Source of the DNA: Paenibacillus sp. FSL H8-0048
GTDB taxonomy: Bacteria; Bacillota; Bacilli; Paenibacillales; Paenibacillaceae
Length of the DNA stretch: 64,000 nucleotides
Reading direction: 5' to 3'
NCBI RefSeq assembly: GCF_038002825.1
Contig: NZ_JBBODF010000001.1
Coordinates: 5,270,001-5,334,000, forward strand
The position numbers were made by a program, and so were the translations under genes. The first letter of the stretch is position 1. Each line of letters starts with the position of its first letter. Under the pieces are notes generated by a model that ran no database searches, was not told the DNA's origin, and saw only the letters and a program-made list of their open reading frames with translations. This document shows, piece after piece, positions 34,232 to 43,842 of this stretch.

Positions 34232-35413
34232 ATGGGAATGGGGAGGAGCGGGACAGCCCGGGGCAGGGTGGTACTGCTGGGCACGATGCTATGGGTATTG
34301 TCGGGATTCGTAAGTCCAGCCGGTGTTGTTCATGGGGCGGTCTACAGCGGGACAGTAGCGGCTGAGAGAGGCGCGGCTGTCAACGTAATGAAGGCCGGAC
34401 AAGCAGGTATTGTGCAAAAGGAGAGCAAGGGGCAATGGAGCCAGCCCGCAGCAGCAGACCCGGTTCCGCAGATCATAAGCAGAGTCTCGCCGTCTGTTGT
34501 CGGCATTATCGGCAAAGCGGGCGGAGAAACCGGCGGGCCGGATGACCGCTACAATCTGACCCACGGCTCCGGCATTATCGTCAGAGCAGACGGATGGATC
34601 ATTACCAATGCTCATGTGATGGCAGGGCTGGAGAAGGCAGTAGTGGTCACCTCAGACGGGACAAGCTATAACATCACAGATACATACTCGGATGAATTCA
34701 GTGATCTTGCATTGGTCAAAATCAAAGCCAAAGCCTTAAAGCCCGCAACCTTCGCGGGTAGCGCCGCCAAGCTTCAGGTAGGGGAGAAGGTGATAGCGAT
34801 TGGGACGCCGATCTCTTTTTCCTTGAGAAATTCGGCTACTGTAGGCGTAATCAGCGGTCTCAACCGTTCGGTGGATGCGGCGTACCGGCTGATCCAGAGC
34901 GATACGGCGATCAATCCCGGCAACAGCGGAGGACCGCTGGTCAATATGAAGGGGGAGGTACTCGGGGTCAACAGTATGAAGTTCGCAGCTGTGGGTGTGG
35001 AGAATATGGGCTTCTCGATTCCCGCAGATACGGTGAAGTACATCATGAATCAGCTGCTCCAATATGGAGAGGTGCGGCGTCCGAGCCTTGGAGTGGAGCT
35101 TGAGGAGAGCTGGCCCGTGATTGTCGGACTGCCGGGGCAGGAGCCCTTGACGGTGACAAAGGTGCTTACGGCAGAAGCACGCAAGGCAGGAATTACGGCG
35201 GGGGATGCACTGTACGCCATAGACGGACACCGGGTAACCTCACTTGTCGATGTTAATGAGTTATTCAGACAGTACAAGCCGGGGGCAGTGGTCAAGCTGC
35301 TGATGCAGAGTGACGGCGATATCGTGGCCAGAAGCCTTGTTCTTGGACAAGGTGATCCTCTGGTGAGCGCCGCTAAGACGGAGGAGGAGACCGATGATCA
35401 GACGACAGAGTGA
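34232..35413 (+). CDS. HtrA/DegP-like serine protease with PDZ domain
   Basis: Secreted or membrane-anchored trypsin-type protease of the HtrA family for envelope protein quality control; 393 residues. An N-terminal signal or anchor helix (about 12-35) and a linker are followed by the protease domain (about 78-280) with triad H128 (ITNAHVM), D158 (SDLALVK) and S232 (NPGNSGGP), then one PDZ domain (about 285-375). ATG 34232 follows AAGGGGAGAG. Overlaps the next gene by 20 bp, suggesting coupled expression and related work at the cell surface. Confidence 0.9.
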   Translation: MGMGRSGTARGRVVLLGTMLWVLSGFVSPAGVVHGAVYSGTVAAERGAAVNVMKAGQAGIVQKESKGQWSQPAAADPVPQIISRVSPSVVGIIGKAGGETGGPDDRYNLTHGSGIIVRADGWIITNAHVMAGLEKAVVVTSDGTSYNITDTYSDEFSDLALVKIKAKALKPATFAGSAAKLQVGEKVIAIGTPISFSLRNSATVGVISGLNRSVDAAYRLIQSDTAINPGNSGGPLVNMKGEVLGVNSMKFAAVGVENMGFSIPADTVKYIMNQLLQYGEVRRPSLGVELEESWPVIVGLPGQEPLTVTKVLTAEARKAGITAGDALYAIDGHRVTSLVDVNELFRQYKPGAVVKLLMQSDGDIVARSLVLGQGDPLVSAAKTEEETDDQTTE

Positions 35414-37358
35414 GGAGGCGGCAGATACAGCCGTGCCGGGAAGCAGGGCGGGACAACTACGGCGCGGAGTGACTGTTATTGTAGTCCTTTTGTTGCTGCT
35501 CAGCCTATTTCCTGTGGGAAAGGCCCAGGCGGCGGAGGGTGCTCTGCTACAGCTTAGTCTTCAAGCGGGCAGTGCTTCTGCAACGGTTAACGGGAAGCCG
35601 GTCACGATCCCGAAGCCTTTTTCGGAGAATGGAACGCTGCTGGTCCCGCTGGGGATTTTCAAAAAAGCCTTCGGCAGCACCGTCTCCCTGCAAGGCGATG
35701 ATGTGGTGAAGATTATGTACGGGCCGCATACCGGTGCGATGACGATAGGCAGTACGACTGCCTGGAAGGATGGCGTCAAAATCAAGCTCGCCGCGCCCCC
35801 GCGTATGGTATCCGGTGTGCTGATGGTGCCGCTGAGATTCGTGGCTGAAGTGCTCGGCGCGCGGATGGCTCCGGCGGAGGGTGGAGGAGTACTGGTTACG
35901 CTATCTTCTCCGGTAGCAGCAGTAGACGCTCTAGCGCAGAGCGGGATCGACAGTGACGCCGGCAAAACCCGGATCGGCAACAGTTATCTGGAGTGGAGCA
36001 TGAACTATCCGCCAGGGCTGGTGGTAGGCGACAGCGGAGGGAATGAGAGCGTAGCGACTTTTACAAGTGCAGAGAACGGTTACTATCTGGAGGTGCATGC
36101 TTCGCCGCTGGCCGTTCCGCTTGATCCCGAAGGGCTGCTGGAGAATCTGGTCCGCTCTTCGGAAGAGGGCGGGGAGATTGTGCTCGACCGGGAGGCTGTG
36201 TCTAAGGCCAAGGTTCCTTACGCCCGGACTGTGAGCAAGGATTCGAGCGGCGCGCTCTGGGAGGGCAGGCAATATTATGCCGGAGGCAGGCTGTATGAGA
36301 TCTATCTGACAGATGATAATGCAGCGAATTATAAGGACTTGGGCAAATACGCGGCGCTGCTGAATTCGTTTCAGCCCTCTTTTGACGCATCCGACCGGAG
36401 CATCCGCGATCTCTCCACCATCCGCAACGGCCTGCGCGCAGGCTACAACGATGATTACGGGATTGCACTTAAGGTCCCTGCCGACTGGAGTGCAGATGAC
36501 CAGCAGCTCTACTATGCAGGCAAGCAAGGAAGTTATCTGCGTGTAAAAGTAAGCTCCGCCCCTGCGGGCTCCACGCTGGCAAGCTGGAACGAGGAACTGC
36601 GTTCTCAGCTCCGTGACACCTATGTGGCTGAGGCTTACACCTTGAAGGACAGCGTAGCGGGCAAGGTCTCCGGTGAGCCGGTGCTGATCAATGAGATCGG
36701 GCTTAACCCGGGCAGCGGGTGGAGCACCGAATACCAGATTTTGCTGCTGAAGAACGGGTACCGTTATTATTTTGAATATGTTGCGGCTTCCGGGCCGGGG
36801 CAGAGTAGTGATCAGGCGCGCTTCACAGAGGTGCTGAACTCGGTCGATATTGATTTTGCCCAGACCAAGAGCAACTTCGGACGCCTGGCGTCAGAGGATT
36901 ATAACCAGCTCAGCCAGAATTCGGTCACCAAGATTTCCAAAACCTACGGCTATAAGCTTGAGATTCCGCGGCTCTGGAGCCCGGTTCAGGATCTGTTTGA
37001 GAGCCAGAGTGTGGAATACCGCTTCACCGGCGGCCGGTTCCAGCTCTACGCCAGCCCCGAGGTTACGCCGGAATATGCCATCGGCCAGCTGCAGAGCTAT
37101 TACCAGAACACCAAGCAAGACCCTAAGGGACCACAGGTAAAAAGCGTCACAGAAACTACCTTCGCCGGTATGCCGGCCACGATACTCACTGTTGAGCAGA
37201 CCAAGAGCGGCATCCCGGTGGGCACGAAGATCATCGTCTTCAGCCGCAACGATGTGGTTTATACGCTCACTGTCACACTGAACACCGCCAACGCCACGGC
37301 GAGCCAGCAGGCGGTGCTGGAGCGGGTGCTGGGGTCGTTTGGGTGGGTGGGGGAGTAG
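35394..37358 (+). CDS. Secreted protein with copper amine oxidase-like N-domain
   Basis: 654 residues. Signal peptide (VIVVLLLLLSLFPVGKAQA, cleavage near residue 43), then a copper-amine-oxidase-like stalk domain (about 48-165; NGKPVTIPKPF, LLVPLGIFKKAFG, VLMVPLRFVAEVLGA), common in Paenibacillus surface proteins. The rest appears to be three related modules of about 150 residues (about 190-335, 350-490, 510-650), each opening with a YGIALKVPADWS-like strand and ending near LLNSFQP / VLNSVDIDF / VLGSFGW, reminiscent of PsbP/DUF1795 folds. GGAGGAGACCG precedes ATG 35394, inside the protease gene. Function unknown; perhaps a partner or substrate of the protease. Confidence 0.8.
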   Translation: MIRRQSEEAADTAVPGSRAGQLRRGVTVIVVLLLLLSLFPVGKAQAAEGALLQLSLQAGSASATVNGKPVTIPKPFSENGTLLVPLGIFKKAFGSTVSLQGDDVVKIMYGPHTGAMTIGSTTAWKDGVKIKLAAPPRMVSGVLMVPLRFVAEVLGARMAPAEGGGVLVTLSSPVAAVDALAQSGIDSDAGKTRIGNSYLEWSMNYPPGLVVGDSGGNESVATFTSAENGYYLEVHASPLAVPLDPEGLLENLVRSSEEGGEIVLDREAVSKAKVPYARTVSKDSSGALWEGRQYYAGGRLYEIYLTDDNAANYKDLGKYAALLNSFQPSFDASDRSIRDLSTIRNGLRAGYNDDYGIALKVPADWSADDQQLYYAGKQGSYLRVKVSSAPAGSTLASWNEELRSQLRDTYVAEAYTLKDSVAGKVSGEPVLINEIGLNPGSGWSTEYQILLLKNGYRYYFEYVAASGPGQSSDQARFTEVLNSVDIDFAQTKSNFGRLASEDYNQLSQNSVTKISKTYGYKLEIPRLWSPVQDLFESQSVEYRFTGGRFQLYASPEVTPEYAIGQLQSYYQNTKQDPKGPQVKSVTETTFAGMPATILTVEQTKSGIPVGTKIIVFSRNDVVYTLTVTLNTANATASQQAVLERVLGSFGWVGE

Positions 37359-37383
37359 GGGGAGAATACGAGTAGGAGTATAT

Positions 37384-37428
37384 GAAAAAAACCGTCCCAG
37401 CTGCTGATCAGCTGGGACGGTTTTTTTG
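37384..37428. terminator. Bidirectional terminator
   Basis: AAAAAAACCGTCCCAGCT and AGCTGGGACGGTTTTTTT form an 18-bp perfect stem between convergent genes. Confidence 0.93.
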
Positions 37429-37451
37429 TAACAAACGAATAATATTTTTAC

Positions 37452-38012
37452 TTAAGCCTGATAAACAAAATTATGCTTTACATCCTTTAACAGCGGTGCT
37501 TGTTCATCCTTAGCAGACAGTACAGGAATTACATCGATCGGCCATTCAATGGCAATATCGGGGTCATTCCAAAGAATTCCGCCGTCACATTCGGGTGCGT
37601 ACAGCTCATCGCATTTGTACTGGACCTCGACATCCTCCGTTAGTGTCATGAAGCCGTGGGCGAACCCTTTGGGGATGAGCAGCTGTTTCTTATTCTCGGC
37701 ATTGAGTTCAATGCCATACCACTTGCCGTAGGAAGGACTGCCTTGACGGATATCCACAGCTACATCAAAGATCGAACCGCGTGTACACCGTACAAGCTTG
37801 GTCTGTGCCTTCGGGTTAAGCTGGAAGTGAAGCCCACGTAGAGTACCTTTTACAGCTGAATAAGACTGATTGTCTTGAACGAACTGATACCGAAGCTCTT
37901 GTTCATGGAATTTAGCCTCGCTGTAGGTCTCCATGAACCAGCCACGGTGGTCTCCGAAGACTGCCGGTTCAACGACAAGAACATCCTCCAGATGGGTTTT
38001 GATAAACTTCAT
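37452..38012 (-). CDS. rfbC: dTDP-4-dehydrorhamnose 3,5-epimerase
   Basis: Third step of dTDP-L-rhamnose synthesis. 186 residues from ATG 38012 (a GTG three codons upstream is in frame). Cupin blocks FGDHRGWFMETYSEAKF, VQDNQSYSAVKGTLRGLHFQ (catalytic His) and IPKGFAHGFMTLTE are typical of RmlC. Follows rfbA by about 20 bp on the minus strand. Its partners rfbB and rfbD lie 17-18 kb away on the opposite strand. Confidence 0.96.
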   Translation of the reverse strand: MKFIKTHLEDVLVVEPAVFGDHRGWFMETYSEAKFHEQELRYQFVQDNQSYSAVKGTLRGLHFQLNPKAQTKLVRCTRGSIFDVAVDIRQGSPSYGKWYGIELNAENKKQLLIPKGFAHGFMTLTEDVEVQYKCDELYAPECDGGILWNDPDIAIEWPIDVIPVLSAKDEQAPLLKDVKHNFVYQA

Positions 38013-38033
38013 TGTATCCACTCTTTCTATGGT

Positions 38034-38912
38034 TTAAAATTGGATTTTACCTGTAGCGACCTTAATTAAATATTGGCCGTATCCGGTCTTGCTCAGCTTA
38101 TGCCCGCATTCCAGGAGATGTTCCTTGGTGATCCAGCCATTAATGAAAGCGATTTCTTCGGGTGCAGAGATTTTGATCCCTTGATGGTCTTCAATCGTTC
38201 TGACGAAGTTGGTGGCATCCACCAGACTCTGGTGGGTTCCGGTATCAAGCCAAGTAAATCCGCGTCCAAGCAGAGCAACATCCAGCTCACCCAGCTTCAG
38301 ATAGGCTTCATTAATCGAAGTGATTTCCAGCTCACCGCGGTGCGACGGCTTGACTTCCTTAGCAATAGAAATTACCCGGTTGTCATAGAAATAAAGGCCG
38401 GTAACCGCATAATTGGATTTTGGATGCTCCGGTTTCTCTTCGATGCTGAGGACCTTGCCGTCTTCGTCAAATTCCACCACACCAAAACGTTCGGGATCGG
38501 GAACATGGTAGCCGAATACAGTCGCTCCGCTTGTTTTATCGGCAGCTTGTTTCAACATCCTAGTCATTCCATTGCCGTAATATATATTATCTCCGAGCAC
38601 CATGGCTACGGAGTCTTTCCCGATGAAGTCTTCCCCCAGAATAAAAGCCTGCGCCAGCCCGTCAGGACTTGGCTGTACCTTGTATTGCAACGAGATTCCG
38701 AACTGGGAGCCGTCTCCGAGTAAATTTTCAAAGCGCGGTGTGTCTTCAGCGGTAGAGATGATAAGAATTTCTCGGATGCCTGCCAGCATTAATGTGGACA
38801 GCGGATAATAGATCATGGGTTTATCATAGACCGGCAGTAATTGTTTGCTGGTTACCATTGTGAGAGGGTATAGCCGGGTTCCGCTTCCTCCCGCAAGAAT
38901 TATGCCTTTCAT
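38034..38912 (-). CDS. rfbA: Glucose-1-phosphate thymidylyltransferase
   Basis: First step of dTDP-L-rhamnose synthesis: dTTP and glucose-1-phosphate to dTDP-glucose. 292 residues from ATG 38912; an upstream in-frame start at 38966 would add an atypical leader. MKGIILAGGSGTRLYPLT is the nucleotide-binding signature, with SKQLLPVYDKPMIYYPLS and GDNIYYG following. First gene of the rfbA-rfbC pair. Confidence 0.96.
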   Translation of the reverse strand: MKGIILAGGSGTRLYPLTMVTSKQLLPVYDKPMIYYPLSTLMLAGIREILIISTAEDTPRFENLLGDGSQFGISLQYKVQPSPDGLAQAFILGEDFIGKDSVAMVLGDNIYYGNGMTRMLKQAADKTSGATVFGYHVPDPERFGVVEFDEDGKVLSIEEKPEHPKSNYAVTGLYFYDNRVISIAKEVKPSHRGELEITSINEAYLKLGELDVALLGRGFTWLDTGTHQSLVDATNFVRTIEDHQGIKISAPEEIAFINGWITKEHLLECGHKLSKTGYGQYLIKVATGKIQF

Positions 38913-39180
38913 AACTGTTTCAACTCTCCTTTTGCTGCATATAAATTTTGGGAACGATGAGATCATTTACGTATTTATTCTTTTCTATTCATATTTTACG
39001 CTGGTTCTTCTTCATTTGTCTATTAAAGCGGGAGCTCCTGGCCTATTTTAAGATAGATCCCTAGGGAAAGCAAAATCCAAGTGTTTCTATTTTACTGGCA
39101 GACAGCTGTGATATTTGATACAATTAATAAGTTAAAAAGCTGTAAATGACCCGCCGAACAGGCGGTTTGGGAGGATATAA

Positions 39181-41706
39181 ATGAAAGAGCAAGGAATACG
39201 CAGAGAAGACGTAGAGCTGCTGGCTCCGGCGGGAGATTGGGACTGTATGCGTGCAGCGGTGGCGAACGGGGCGGATGCTGTCTTTTTTGGCGTAGAGAAA
39301 TTCAATGCACGGGCCAGAGCGAACAACTTCCGGATGGACGAGCTGCCGGAGATTATGGCGTTTCTGCACAGCTATGGAGTGAAGGGGTTCCTGACCTTTA
39401 ATATACTGGTGTTCGAGAATGAGCTGCCGGATGCCAAGGGACTGATTGATGCCTGCGTGGACGCGGGTGTGGATGCCGTTATCGTTCAGGACCTGGGGCT
39501 GGTGCAGATGATCCGCGAGATCTCGCCGGACTTCCCGATTCACGGTTCTACTCAGATGACGATTACCTCGCCGGAAGCGGTGGAATTCACGAAGCCATGG
39601 GGGCTGGAACGTGTAGTCCTTGGCCGTGAAAATAATCTGAAGCAGATCCGCACGATTGGCGAGCAAGCCCGCCTGCCGATGGAGGTATTCGTGCATGGTG
39701 CGCTCTGCGTGTCTTATTCGGGCCAGTGTCTGACCTCCGAGATGTGGGGCGGACGCTCCGCGAACCGCGGGGAATGCGCCCAGGCCTGCCGTCTGCCGTA
39801 TGATCTGATGATTGACGGTGAAGTGAAGCCGATGGGCGATGTGACTTACCTGCTGTCGCCGAAGGATCTTGCCGCCATCGACCTGATGCCGGAGCTGATT
39901 GAAGCCGGAGTAACCTCGTTCAAGATCGAAGGCCGGCTCAAAACCCCGGAATATGTCGCTAATGTGGTCAGTAAGTATCGTAAGGCGATTGATAAGTATT
40001 TTGAAGGTAACTGGACGCCGACCTCGAAGGAAGACATGCGTGAGCTGCAACAGAGCTTCTCACGCGGGTTCACGAATGGTTTCCTTGAAGGCACTAATAA
40101 TAAGAAGTTAGTCGATGGCACCTTCCCGAAAAGCCGCGGGGTGTACCTGGGCACCGTGGAACAGATCCTGCGCGATGGTGTAGTCTGCCGCATTCATGCT
40201 CCGCTTAAGCGCGGAGACGGCATTGTGTTCGATGCCGGAGATCCGACGAAGAAGGAAGAGGGCGGCCGAGTCTATGATCTGCGGCGCAAGGGCGTCAAGC
40301 TGGAGGGTGAGGCCGGAGAAGGCTGGATTATTGACATCGTTCCTGGCCGTAATGACGTCGATCTGCGCCGTCTGCATGTGGGGGACCGCATCTGGAAGAC
40401 AAACGACCCGGCGCTCGACAAGGCGCTGCGCCAGTCCTACGAGACCGAGAAGCCGTACCGGGTATTCCCGGTTCATGTGCGGGTACAGGGCTGCGTTGGC
40501 GAGAAGCTGACGACCTGGTGGACAGACGTTCAGAAGAACGTCACTGTCCGTGTGGATTCGGAGCTCGCGCTGGAGACAGCGCAGAAGCGTCCGATGGATA
40601 CCGCGCTGCTGGAAGAACAATTCGGCCGCCTGGGCGGGACCCTGTTCCAGCTTGAAGCGCTGGAGTCGCATCTGCAAGGCGACGTGATCGTACCCATGCG
40701 CGAGCTGAACAGCATCCGCCGCCAGGCGGTGGAACTGCTTGCAGGCGAGCGCCCTAAGCCTCCCGTGTATGTGAAACGGGAGGTAGAGGTCTACGGCGGC
40801 GCCTCACGCAGGGGCGCCGCAGCGGTTGTGGGCAGGGGTGATGCGGAGCTCACCGCGCTGTGCCGCAGCCTGCCGCAGGTGCAGGCTGCACTCGAAGCCG
40901 GCGTAACGAATATCTACGCCGATTTCGAGTTCATCAAGCAGTTCCCGGCGGCAGTAGACGCTGTGCGGGCTGCTGGGGCCAGCATTGCGCTGGCCACCCC
41001 GCGCATCCATATGCCGAACGAGAACGGCTACCATGCCAACATCCTGCGGCTGCAGCCGGATGCTGTGCTGGTCCGCAACACGGGTGCGCTGTATTATTAC
41101 CTGCGCCACCGCAGGGAGCACCCGGAGGCTGCGCATCCCCGGCTGATCGGCGATTTCTCACTTAATATCGCCAATCACCGGGCAGTAGATCTGTTCCTGG
41201 ACGCCGGTTGTGACATGGTGACACCATCGTATGACCTGAACATTCAACAGATGGTGGATCTGCTCGGGCACAGCGACACCTCCCGTATGGAGGTTGTCAT
41301 CCACCAGCATCTGCCGATGTTCCATACAGAACACTGCGTCTACTGTACCTTCATGAGCGAAGGCACGGATTACACCAACTGCGGCCGTCCTTGTGAGGAG
41401 CAGCGGGCCTCGCTGCAGGACCGGATCGGCATGTCTCATCCCGTCCGAGTGGACGAAGGCTGCCGCAACACTGTCTATAACGCGGTAGAGCAGTCGGGCG
41501 CTGAATACCTCAATAACTTCCGTGAGTTAGGCGTAGCTTCTTTCCGTGTAGAGTTCCTGGAGGAAACTCCAGAGCAGGTAGCAGAGGTCATTAATCTCTA
41601 CAGCCGCGCACTGCGTGGCGAAATCTCCGGTACCCAGGTTTGGAAAAGCCTGAAGGCTACTAACCAGCTCGGGGTAACCCGTGGGCAGTTGGTGAATGCG
41701 AAGTAA
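39181..41706 (+). CDS. U32 family peptidase / RlhA-like hydroxylation protein
   Basis: 841 residues. An N-terminal U32 domain (about 10-270) has LLAPAGDWDCMRAAVANGADAVFFG and the family signature MEVFVHGALCVSYSGQCLTS; then a beta-barrel-like middle and a DUF3656 region, and a C-terminal segment with clustered cysteines (HCVYCTFM, NCGRPCEEQ, EGCRNTVYN) that may bind iron-sulfur. The E. coli relatives RlhA and TrhP are needed for prephenate-dependent hydroxylation of 23S rRNA and tRNA, so an RNA-modifying role is likelier than proteolysis. Stands alone, with a strong terminator behind it. Confidence 0.88.
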   Translation: MKEQGIRREDVELLAPAGDWDCMRAAVANGADAVFFGVEKFNARARANNFRMDELPEIMAFLHSYGVKGFLTFNILVFENELPDAKGLIDACVDAGVDAVIVQDLGLVQMIREISPDFPIHGSTQMTITSPEAVEFTKPWGLERVVLGRENNLKQIRTIGEQARLPMEVFVHGALCVSYSGQCLTSEMWGGRSANRGECAQACRLPYDLMIDGEVKPMGDVTYLLSPKDLAAIDLMPELIEAGVTSFKIEGRLKTPEYVANVVSKYRKAIDKYFEGNWTPTSKEDMRELQQSFSRGFTNGFLEGTNNKKLVDGTFPKSRGVYLGTVEQILRDGVVCRIHAPLKRGDGIVFDAGDPTKKEEGGRVYDLRRKGVKLEGEAGEGWIIDIVPGRNDVDLRRLHVGDRIWKTNDPALDKALRQSYETEKPYRVFPVHVRVQGCVGEKLTTWWTDVQKNVTVRVDSELALETAQKRPMDTALLEEQFGRLGGTLFQLEALESHLQGDVIVPMRELNSIRRQAVELLAGERPKPPVYVKREVEVYGGASRRGAAAVVGRGDAELTALCRSLPQVQAALEAGVTNIYADFEFIKQFPAAVDAVRAAGASIALATPRIHMPNENGYHANILRLQPDAVLVRNTGALYYYLRHRREHPEAAHPRLIGDFSLNIANHRAVDLFLDAGCDMVTPSYDLNIQQMVDLLGHSDTSRMEVVIHQHLPMFHTEHCVYCTFMSEGTDYTNCGRPCEEQRASLQDRIGMSHPVRVDEGCRNTVYNAVEQSGAEYLNNFRELGVASFRVEFLEETPEQVAEVINLYSRALRGEISGTQVWKSLKATNQLGVTRGQLVNAK

Positions 41707-41780
41707 ATAAATCAGGCCCAACCCCAAGAGGGCTGATTTCGTGTGTTTCACGCACATAACCGGCTAAGGCCATAATAAAA

Positions 41781-41843
41781 GGCCCGGCAGAAGCCGGAGC
41801 CATCCAACCAGATGGCTCCGCTATTCTTCCGGGTCCTTTTTTT
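41781..41843 (+). terminator. Intrinsic terminator after U32 gene
   Basis: A long two-part stem (CCCGG...CCGGG enclosing CGGAGCCATC/GATGGCTCCG) followed by T7. Confidence 0.85.
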
Positions 41844-41888
41844 GCATCCTGGCCCCATTCCACTAATGCTTATACCCAAATACATCTC

Positions 41889-42722
41889 TCACAACGGGAA
41901 CAGCTCCGGCCAGATATCCAGCTTTTCACCGCAGGCTGGACAGTTTACATGGCCGCACAGATAGGGAAGTTGCTCCAGCAGTTGACCGTTCTTGATGGTA
42001 TAAGCTGCTTGCCACAGGCGTGCTAACGGGCTGTCTTCCGGCCGGACACTGCCAATCTCGGAAGGCGTAATAGCTTGACCATTCTCCTTGCCGTTGAACA
42101 CCGGATCGTCTGAATAGGCGGTCATACCGGGGCTGTTCTCATTTGGCCAAATATACATTTCCTCATAACAGTTCGGGCATCCGACCATGTATTCATCGCC
42201 TTCCGAATAGATCAACAATATACCCGCTACTGCCCGATCTCCCCGGTAAGCAGCATCTGCGGCTAGGATGTATCGTTTCTCCTGATCATCCTTTTGAGCC
42301 CCCTCCGCATAGCGAAAGATCTCTTCTGACAGCATGCCCAGTTGTTCAACGGCAGTTAGGTAGGCCGTATAAATCTCTTGAACAAGCTCCTCAGCAAGCG
42401 GCGGGTTCTGATGTGCAAATTCAGCAGGAAGATTTCCGCTGTGGACTGTCAACTGATTTGCCACGAAGATCCCGCAGCTCGCATAGATATCCATTCGAAC
42501 TTCGGGATCATCCGACTCCCTGGCAAGCTGCGACAAATAAGGCAAAGCAGCATAAGTAATGCTGTAAATCGAGTCCTGATGGAACAGATGCTCCCAGTAG
42601 AGCTCATCTTTAACCTCTGCGGTGTAGTCCTCCTGCAACTGTTGCAGCAAGCCAGGGACCGCTTCGGACGAACCAAAAGGACCGTGAAGCTGTTGCCACA
42701 CCGGACTGGATAATTCTAACAT
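41889..42722 (-). CDS. Hypothetical protein with two CxxC pairs
   Basis: 277 residues, soluble and acidic. The N-terminal half looks alpha-helical, HEAT-like (SITYAALPYLSQLARES); the C-terminal half has CPNC (near 184) and CPAC (near 263) that could form one zinc site. No family recognised with confidence; the shape recalls uncharacterised proteins of Bacillales. GAGGA precedes ATG 42722. Convergent with the U32 gene and divergent from galU. Confidence 0.7.
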   Translation of the reverse strand: MLELSSPVWQQLHGPFGSSEAVPGLLQQLQEDYTAEVKDELYWEHLFHQDSIYSITYAALPYLSQLARESDDPEVRMDIYASCGIFVANQLTVHSGNLPAEFAHQNPPLAEELVQEIYTAYLTAVEQLGMLSEEIFRYAEGAQKDDQEKRYILAADAAYRGDRAVAGILLIYSEGDEYMVGCPNCYEEMYIWPNENSPGMTAYSDDPVFNGKENGQAITPSEIGSVRPEDSPLARLWQAAYTIKNGQLLEQLPYLCGHVNCPACGEKLDIWPELFPL

Positions 42723-42905
42723 GGCTATCCTCCTCTACAAAATACTTGTTATAGTGCTGTTATATCAACATCCAATGAGACCGTCAACGCCGGGTGTACA
42801 CCCGGAACGATCGTCCCTATTTGTCCCTGCCTTAGTATACTGCCCAAAATCAGCAGGAACTGTTATAATTGAGATTATGAGTATATCTGTTAAAGGAGCC
42901 ATGAG

Positions 42906-43793
42906 ATGAAGATCCGTAAAGCGATTATTCCCGCTGCCGGTTTAGGAACCCGCTTCCTGCCTGCGACCAAAGCGATGCCCAAGGAAATGCTGCCCATCGT
43001 AGACAAACCAACGATTCAATATATTGTGGAGGAGGCGGTAGCTTCCGGGATCGAAGATATTATTATTGTGACAGGTAAAGGCAAGCGTGCAATCGAAGAC
43101 CATTTCGATAATTCATTCGAACTGGAATTCAATCTGGCAGAGAAGCAGAAGTGGGAGCTGCTGGAATCGGTGCGCAAATCCTCCGAGATGGCCGACATCC
43201 ACTACATTCGTCAAAAAGAACCGCGCGGTCTCGGACATGCTATCTGGTGTGCACGGAAGTTCATCGGTAACGAGCCCTTCGCCGTCCTGCTGGGGGATGA
43301 CATCGTGGAGTCGAACAAGCCTTGCCTGAAGCAGATGATCGAAGTATACGATCAATACAGATCATCCATTGTTGGTGTGCAGCCTGTGCCTTGGGAAGAG
43401 GTGTCCCGCTACGGGGTAGTGGACAGTTCTGAAATAGCAGAACGTGTCTACAGAGCCAACCGGCTTGTAGAAAAACCAAAGCGTGAGGACGCTCCATCCA
43501 ACCTCGCAATCCTGGGAAGGTATATCCTGACTCCGCGTATCTTTGATATGCTTGGCGAACAGCAGGTAGGTGTAGGTGGCGAGATTCAGCTTACAGATGC
43601 GATTTCCCGTTTAAGCGAAGTAGAGCGGATTATTGCTTATGACTTTGAAGGCAGACGGCATGACGTCGGCGAGAAGATGGGTTTCATCCAAACGACCATT
43701 CATTATGCGCTTCAGCATGAAGAGCTTAAGGAAGGGCTGTTGGAGTATTTGAAGGAAGTTATTGAGCAGGAAGAACGGCTGTATACCAAATAA
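42906..43793 (+). CDS. galU: UTP-glucose-1-phosphate uridylyltransferase
   Basis: Makes UDP-glucose for glycans, teichoic acids and glycolipids. 295 residues, GalU/GtaB family: KAIIPAAGLGTRFLPATKAMPKEMLPIVDKP, then GLGHAIWCA and LLGDDIV. AAAGGAG precedes ATG 42906. It would feed glucose-type precursors to the surrounding glycan locus. Confidence 0.97.
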   Translation: MKIRKAIIPAAGLGTRFLPATKAMPKEMLPIVDKPTIQYIVEEAVASGIEDIIIVTGKGKRAIEDHFDNSFELEFNLAEKQKWELLESVRKSSEMADIHYIRQKEPRGLGHAIWCARKFIGNEPFAVLLGDDIVESNKPCLKQMIEVYDQYRSSIVGVQPVPWEEVSRYGVVDSSEIAERVYRANRLVEKPKREDAPSNLAILGRYILTPRIFDMLGEQQVGVGGEIQLTDAISRLSEVERIIAYDFEGRRHDVGEKMGFIQTTIHYALQHEELKEGLLEYLKEVIEQEERLYTK

Positions 43794-43798
43794 TATAT

Positions 43799-43840
43799 AA
43801 AAAGCGAACCACTGTACTCAGACAGTAGTTCGCTTTTTTA
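43799..43840. terminator. Bidirectional terminator
   Basis: AAAAAGCGAAC-C-ACTGT and ACAGT-A-GTTCGCTTTTT; lies between convergent galU and the ligase-like gene. Confidence 0.88.
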
Positions 43841-43842
43841 AA

